From: Actinomycetes bacterium
GTDB lineage: Bacteria > Actinomycetota > Actinomycetes > Actinomycetales > Cellulomonadaceae
Assembly: GCA_023425905.1 (NCBI GenBank)
Contig: JAFABT010000256.1
Coordinates: 1-15,400 of the forward strand
DNA: 15,400 nucleotides
Direction: 5' to 3'
The translations under genes and the position numbers were made by a program. Positions 11,088 to 15,400 of this stretch are shown piece after piece (position 1 is the stretch's first letter; each line of letters begins with the position of its first letter). The notes below the pieces were generated by a model. It saw only the letters and a program-made list of their open reading frames with translations. It searched no databases and was not told where the DNA came from.

Positions 11088-11129
11088 CGACGTGACCCAC
11101 CCGATTCGACGTGGAAGATGGTGATCTAC

Positions 11130-11441
11130 GTGGCTCTCCCGCCGCTCACCCCTGAACAGCGCGCCGCAGCACTCAAGAAGGCCGCAGAGGCACGCCAGGC
11201 CCGGGCTGAGGTCAAGAACCGGCTCAAGTACTCCCAGGGCACCCTGTCCGAGGTCGTCGCGCAGGGCCAGGCCGACGAGACGATCGGCAAGCTCAAGGTG
11301 GTCTCGCTGCTGGAGTCCCTGCCCGGTGTGGGTAAGGTCAAGGCGCGCGCCATCATGGCCGAGGTGGGGATCTCCGAGACCCGCCGCGTCCGTGGCCTGG
11401 GCCCGCACCAGATCAAGGCTCTCGTCGAGCGCTTCGGCTGA
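11130..11441 (+). CDS. mihF: Actinobacterial integration host factor mIHF
   Basis: 103 residues from the GTG at 11130, beginning VALPPLTPEQRAAALKKAAE, the same N-terminus as mycobacterial mIHF. It is a small basic nucleoid-associated DNA-binding protein that compacts and bends DNA and is unrelated to E. coli IHF. A helical basic N-terminus is followed by LLESLPGVGKVKARAIM (about 67-83), a helix-hairpin-helix-like DNA-binding element, and RRVRGLGPHQIKAL near 88-101. In-frame ATG (11118) and GTG (11121) codons lie upstream but have poor ribosome sites. A TTG at 11058 is also in frame but coincides with the predicted -35. gmk follows after 55 bases. Confidence 0.93.
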   Translation: MALPPLTPEQRAAALKKAAEARQARAEVKNRLKYSQGTLSEVVAQGQADETIGKLKVVSLLESLPGVGKVKARAIMAEVGISETRRVRGLGPHQIKALVERFG

Positions 11442-11496
11442 CCTGCGTCGGCGGGGCCTCGATGATGACGCCCGCGCCTAGGAGGATGCAGGACCT

Positions 11497-12075
11497 GTGA
11501 CGACCACGCCCGCCCGGCTCACCGTGCTCGCCGGACCGACGGCCGTCGGCAAGGGGACCGTGTCCGCAGACATCCGTGCCCGCTACCCGGACGTCTGGTT
11601 GTCCGTGTCGGCGACGACGCGGCCGCCGCGCCCCGGCGAGATCGACGGGGTGCACTACCGGTTCGTCTCGGACGCGGAGTTCGACCGCATGATCGCCGAG
11701 GGTGAGCTGCTCGAGTGGGCTGTCGTCCACGGCCGCAACCGGTACGGAACCCCGCGTGGGCCCGTCGTCGAGCGGCTCGCGGCGGGAAGCCCCGCGATCC
11801 TCGAGATCGACCTCCAGGGCGCGCGCCAGGTCCGCGCGACGATGCCGGAGGCGCACTTCGTCTTCCTCGCGCCGCCCTCGTGGGAGGAGCTGTGCCGGCG
11901 TCTCGTCGGGCGCGGGACCGAGGGCCCCGAGGAACGCGAGCGTCGGCTCGCGACGGCGAGGGTCGAGCTCGCCGCAGAAGAGGAGTTCGACGTCGTCATC
12001 GTCAACGACGACGTCCACCGCGCGACCGACGAGCTCGCCGCGATCATGGGCGTCGAGGTCGAGTCCCGGGCGTGA
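11497..12075 (+). CDS. gmk: Guanylate kinase
   Basis: 192 residues. It phosphorylates GMP to GDP with ATP. The P-loop reads GPTAVGKGT (13-21), with Gly after the lysine where most guanylate kinases have Ser. The GMP-binding region SVSATTRPPRPGEIDGVHY (36-54) is typical, as are YGTPRG (83-88) and LEIDLQGARQVR (102-113). An Arg-rich lid is seen near 134-152. The GTG start follows a perfect AGGAGG (11480-11485) at an 11-base spacing, and a nearer AGGA sits at 11490-11493. The mihF-gmk-rpoZ order is conserved in actinobacteria. Co-transcription with mihF is likely. Confidence 0.96.
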   Translation: MTTTPARLTVLAGPTAVGKGTVSADIRARYPDVWLSVSATTRPPRPGEIDGVHYRFVSDAEFDRMIAEGELLEWAVVHGRNRYGTPRGPVVERLAAGSPAILEIDLQGARQVRATMPEAHFVFLAPPSWEELCRRLVGRGTEGPEERERRLATARVELAAEEEFDVVIVNDDVHRATDELAAIMGVEVESRA

Positions 12076-12100
12076 GAGCCGGCCGAGGCGCGGGGGAGGG

Positions 12101-12106
12101 TAGACT
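12101..12106 (+). promoter_or_regulatory. Probable -10 element before rpoZ (TAGACT)
   Basis: TAGACT in the context GGGTAGACTCG is a good actinobacterial -10. RNA would start near 12113, giving a leader of about 109 bases. No clear -35 is seen. If this start is used, the in-frame GTG at 12108 is not transcribed, which supports the later rpoZ start at 12222. Confidence 0.5.
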
Positions 12107-12136
12107 CGTGAGTCGGCTTGTGTACGGAGCAGCCGC

Positions 12137-12171
12137 GTGCGCACCACCCGTGCGCACCAACCACCGTGCGC
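12137..12171 (+). repeat. GTGCGCACCA direct repeats in the rpoZ leader
   Basis: GTGCGCACCA occurs at 12137-12146 and 12150-12159, a 13-base period, and a partial third copy GTGCGC is at 12166-12171. Each copy contains the palindrome GTGCGCAC. The copies lie in the predicted untranslated leader. Confidence 0.7.
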
Positions 12172-12184
12172 TCCACGACCTGAG

Positions 12185-12206
12185 CCCCACCCGAACCCCA
12201 CCCGAA
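12185..12206 (+). repeat. Perfect 11-base tandem repeat CCCCACCCGAA just before the rpoZ ribosome site
   Basis: Two head-to-tail copies (12185-12195 and 12196-12206) end three bases before the GGAGAG ribosome site of rpoZ. The strand is C-rich and could pair with G-rich RNA or stay unpaired, keeping the ribosome site open. No function is known to me. Confidence 0.75.
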
Positions 12207-12221
12207 CCGGAGAGTGCACCC

Positions 12222-12485
12222 GTGGCCGGAACCGTCGCCAAGCCCATCGGCATCACTGACCCGCCGATCGACCAGCTGCTCGAGAAGGCGGACTCGAAGT
12301 ACGCCCTCGTCGTGTACTCGGCTCGTCGCGCGCGTCAGATCAACGCGTACTACTCCCAGCTCAACGAGGGCCTCCTCGAGTTCGTCGGCCCGCTGGTCGA
12401 GACGCGCCCGCAGGAGAAGCCGCTGTCGATCGCGATGCGCGAGATCAACGAGAACCTCCTCGCGGTCGAGCCCACCGAGGCCTGA
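12222..12485 (+). CDS. rpoZ: RNA polymerase omega subunit
   Basis: 87 residues. Omega binds the beta-prime subunit and helps assemble RNA polymerase. The conserved block GITDPPIDQLLEKADSKYAL (10-29) and the ARRARQINAYY motif (about 34-44) identify it. The C-terminus EKPLSIAMREI is also typical. The GTG at 12222 is chosen because GGAGAG (12209-12214) sits seven bases before it and homologues begin with this V/M-x-G-T-V sequence. The frame is open further upstream, with a possible GTG at 12108, but that would add a Pro/Arg-rich extension not expected for the family. coaBC begins eight bases after the stop, so the two are probably co-transcribed. Confidence 0.95.
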   Translation: MAGTVAKPIGITDPPIDQLLEKADSKYALVVYSARRARQINAYYSQLNEGLLEFVGPLVETRPQEKPLSIAMREINENLLAVEPTEA

Positions 12486-12493
12486 GGCGCGCG

Positions 12494-13702
12494 GTGCGGG
12501 TCGTCCTCGGGGTTGCGGGGGGCATCGCGGCGTACAAGGCCGTCCTCCTGCTCCGGCTGCTGCGTGAGCAGGGCCACTCCGTACGCGTCGTCCCCACGCG
12601 GTCCTCGCTCGAGTTCGTGGGGCGCGCGACGTGGGAGGCGCTGTCGGGCGAGCCCGTGACGACCGACGTCTTCGAGGACGTCGACCGTGTCCAGCACGTC
12701 GCCCTCGGCCAGGGAGCTGATCTCGTCGTCGTCGCACCGGCGACCGCTGACCTGCTCGCACGAGCGGCGACCGGGCGCGCAGACGATCTGCTCACCGCGA
12801 CGCTGCTCACGGCGCGCTGCCCCGTCGTCGTCGCACCTGCGATGCACACCGAGATGTGGGAGCACCCGGCGACCCGAGCGAACGTCGCGACCCTGCGGTC
12901 CCGCGGCGTCCACGTGCTCGACCCGGCCGTCGGCAGGCTGACCGGGGCGGACACCGGGGCGGGGCGGCTGCCTGAGCCTGAGGAGATCGCGGCCTTCGCG
13001 CTCGGTCTCCTCGACGAGGATCGGGACGACCTCGCCGGTCTCCGGGTCGTCATCTCCGCGGGCGGGACGCGCGAGCCGCTCGACCCCGTGCGCTTCCTCG
13101 GCAACCGGTCGACGGGCAAGCAGGGCTACGCCCTCGCCGACCGTGCGGCGCGGCGCGGAGCCGCCGTGACCGTCGTGGCGGCGAACGTCGCGCTCCCGAC
13201 GCCGCCCGGGGTCGAGGTCGTCGCCGTCGAGACCACCGCGCAGCTCCGCGACGCCGTGACGACGGCAGCCAGCGGTGCGGACGTCGTCGTGATGGCGGCA
13301 GCCGTCGCGGACTTCCGGCCGGCGACCCTCGCCGAGTCGAAGATCAAGAAGCGCGCCGACGGCGTCGTCGCGCCGATCGAGCTCGTCGCGAACCCGGACG
13401 TGCTCGCGGAGCTCGCCGCGCACCGTGCGGTGGCGGGACAGGTGGTCGTCGGTTTCGCCGCAGAGACGGGCGACGACGCCGGCAGCGTCCTCGAGCACGC
13501 CCGAGCGAAGGCCCGCCGCAAGGGCGCCGACCTCCTCGTGACGAACGCCGTGGGGGAGGGTCGGGGCTTCGGCACGGAGGACAACGACATCACGCTGCTC
13601 GATGCGTCGGGCGAGGTCATCGGGACCGCGAGCGGGTCGAAGGGCGAGGTGAGCGACGTCGTCTGGGACGCTGTCGTGGCGTTGCGCGCGGCAGGGTCGT
13701 GA
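12494..13702 (+). CDS. coaBC: Bifunctional phosphopantothenoylcysteine decarboxylase / phosphopantothenate-cysteine ligase
   Basis: 402 residues, two coenzyme A biosynthesis domains. The N-terminal CoaC flavoprotein domain (about 1-170) starts with GVAGGIAAYKA and contains the catalytic His in VQHVALG (H68). Its PAMHTEMW motif (115-122) has His where E. coli Dfp has Asn. The flap TGADTGAGR (150-158) lacks the catalytic Cys of E. coli Dfp. The C-terminal CoaB ligase domain (about 181-400) shows SAGGTREPLDPVRFLGNRST (188-207), MAAAVADFRP (267-276) and KIKK (283-286). GTG is the only reasonable start: it is eight bases from the rpoZ stop and begins directly at the flavin fold. Its ribosome site is weak, so translational coupling to rpoZ is plausible. 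Confidence 0.95.
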   Translation: MRVVLGVAGGIAAYKAVLLLRLLREQGHSVRVVPTRSSLEFVGRATWEALSGEPVTTDVFEDVDRVQHVALGQGADLVVVAPATADLLARAATGRADDLLTATLLTARCPVVVAPAMHTEMWEHPATRANVATLRSRGVHVLDPAVGRLTGADTGAGRLPEPEEIAAFALGLLDEDRDDLAGLRVVISAGGTREPLDPVRFLGNRSTGKQGYALADRAARRGAAVTVVAANVALPTPPGVEVVAVETTAQLRDAVTTAASGADVVVMAAAVADFRPATLAESKIKKRADGVVAPIELVANPDVLAELAAHRAVAGQVVVGFAAETGDDAGSVLEHARAKARRKGADLLVTNAVGEGRGFGTEDNDITLLDASGEVIGTASGSKGEVSDVVWDAVVALRAAGS

Positions 13703-13718
13703 GACGCGCCGTCTCGCG
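13698..13718 (+). terminator. Hairpin overlapping the coaBC stop codon
   Basis: CGTGAGAC (13698-13705) pairs with GTCTCGCG (13711-13718), including one G-U pair, around a 5-base loop. It contains the coaBC TGA. No T-tract follows. A second GTCTCGC copy (13732-13738) offers an alternative partner. It may mark the end of the rpoZ-coaBC transcript ahead of the metK promoter. Confidence 0.35.
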
Positions 13719-13753
13719 CTGAGAGCATGGTGTCTCGCCCCGTGAGAACGCCG

Positions 13754-13759
13754 TAAGAT
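13754..13759 (+). promoter_or_regulatory. Probable metK -10 element (TAAGAT), predicted leaderless start
   Basis: TAAGAT ends seven bases before the metK ATG (13767). Transcription starts usually fall about 6-8 bases after the -10, so RNA should begin at or next to the ATG. No Shine-Dalgarno sequence is present between, which agrees with a leaderless mRNA. No good -35 is visible. Confidence 0.6.
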
Positions 13760-13766
13760 CGTCCGC

Positions 13767-14968
<1,202 letters not shown>

Positions 14969-14969
<1 letters not shown>

Positions 14970-14990
14970 CCGGACGCGTACCGGACGCGT
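14969..14990 (+). repeat. Perfect 11-base tandem repeat ACCGGACGCGT after metK
   Basis: Two head-to-tail copies (14969-14979, 14980-14990) begin at the last base of the metK stop. As each copy ends in the palindrome ACGCGT, the pair also forms a hairpin: 14974-14979 with 14985-14990, 5-base loop ACCGG, extendable by two pairs. It may act as a weak terminator between metK and priA. Confidence 0.75.
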
Positions 14991-15025
14991 TCCGCAACGT
15001 GGGCGGGTGATGGTGGGATAGGCCT

Positions 15026-15400
15026 GTGACCACGTCCCCCGATCGCGCGAGCGCCCCAGTGGCCGCCGGCGCCGCACGTCCGGACGTGATGCAGCCGACG
15101 CTCGAGGGGCTCGCACCGCGAGCGCCTCGACGGCCGCGGAGCCGGCCTGGCGTCGTTCCTGCTGGACAGCTGCCTGTCGCTCGGGTCGTGCTCGACCTCT
15201 CGCCCGCGCACCTCGACCGCACCTACGACTACCTCGTGCCGGCGTCGATGGCGCTGGACGCGCAGCCGGGCGTGCGCGTCCGTGCGCGGTTCGGCGGGCA
15301 GCAGGTCACGGGTTTCCTTCTCGAGCGCGCGGCGACGACGGATCACACCGGTGAGCTCGTGCCGCTGCGCGCCGTGGTGTCACCTGAGCAGGTCCTCACG
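15026..15400 (+). CDS. priA: Primosomal protein N' (PriA), N-terminal part, cut by the window end
   Basis: 125 codons, open through the right edge. Residues about 51-100 (VARVVLDLSPAHLDRTYDYL, then PGVRVRARFG and VTGFLLE) match the 3'-DNA-end-binding domain at the start of PriA, which recognises stalled forks for replication restart. About 50 Arg/Ala/Pro-rich residues precede this block. The GTG at 15026 is the earliest reasonable start and follows a weak GGGATAGG. GTG 15059 and ATG 15089 are in-frame alternatives that would shorten the tail. Actinobacterial PriA proteins are reported to lack recognisable helicase motifs. That part lies outside the window, so it cannot be checked. The metK-priA adjacency is common in actinobacteria. 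Confidence 0.88.
   Translation, partial: MTTSPDRASAPVAAGAARPDVMQPTLEGLAPRAPRRPRSRPGVVPAGQLPVARVVLDLSPAHLDRTYDYLVPASMALDAQPGVRVRARFGGQQVTGFLLERAATTDHTGELVPLRAVVSPEQVLT

Noticed and set aside
11058..11129. Long mihF start at TTG 11058
   Set aside because: The TTG coincides with the predicted -35 element, and homologues begin at VALP, encoded from 11130.
12137..12206. CRISPR-like array from the rpoZ leader repeats
   Set aside because: Repeats are 10-11 bases with irregular or no spacers; far too short for CRISPR and no cas genes are nearby.
12108..12221. In-frame GTG giving a 38-residue extension of RpoZ
   Set aside because: It sits directly after the predicted -10 and upstream of the likely RNA start. 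The extension is not typical, and a proper ribosome site precedes 12222.
13703..13766. SAM riboswitch before metK
   Set aside because: Only 64 bases separate coaBC from metK, no SAM-box motif is seen, and the predicted transcript starts at the ATG.

Overview
The window is very GC-rich chromosomal DNA from an actinomycete. Gene order, codon use and protein motifs suggest Micrococcales, probably near Cellulomonadaceae (Cellulomonas, Sanguibacter or Oerskovia-like); genus is not settled from sequence alone. Nearly all of it is conserved housekeeping sequence. I see no tRNA, rRNA, CRISPR array, insertion sequence, prophage or toxin-antitoxin genes, and no gene-free stretch longer than 300 bases.

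Left part (1-2523): one minus-strand gene encodes a membrane-anchored GGDEF-EAL cyclic-di-GMP enzyme. It is followed at the window edge by a hairpin containing a 14-base G run. A 250-base intergenic region separates it from the divergent pyr operon. This region carries an AT-centred inverted repeat, a probable -10 element, and a PyrR-binding RNA hairpin that includes the pyrR Shine-Dalgarno sequence.

Central part (2524-10949): a tightly packed pyrimidine operon, pyrR-pyrB-pyrC-carA-carB-pyrF. The carAB product supplies carbamoyl phosphate. PyrB and PyrC convert it to dihydroorotate, and PyrF performs the final decarboxylation to UMP. The orotate-forming dehydrogenase (pyrD) and the phosphoribosyltransferase (pyrE) are not in the window. 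Start and stop codons overlap at four of the five junctions, which suggests translational coupling. The PyrR leader hairpin is the obvious control point for the whole unit.

Right part (10950-15400): a possible terminator hairpin, then mihF (actinobacterial integration host factor), gmk, rpoZ, coaBC, metK and the first 125 codons of priA. All are in the same order as in other actinobacteria. Probable promoters lie before mihF, rpoZ and metK. metK appears to be transcribed as a leaderless mRNA.

No new biological system stands out. The best second looks are regulatory: the SD-sequestering PyrR element, the leaderless metK start, repeat-rich leader DNA before rpoZ, an 11-base tandem duplication after metK, competing hairpins after pyrF, and a CoaC domain lacking the usual active-site cysteine.
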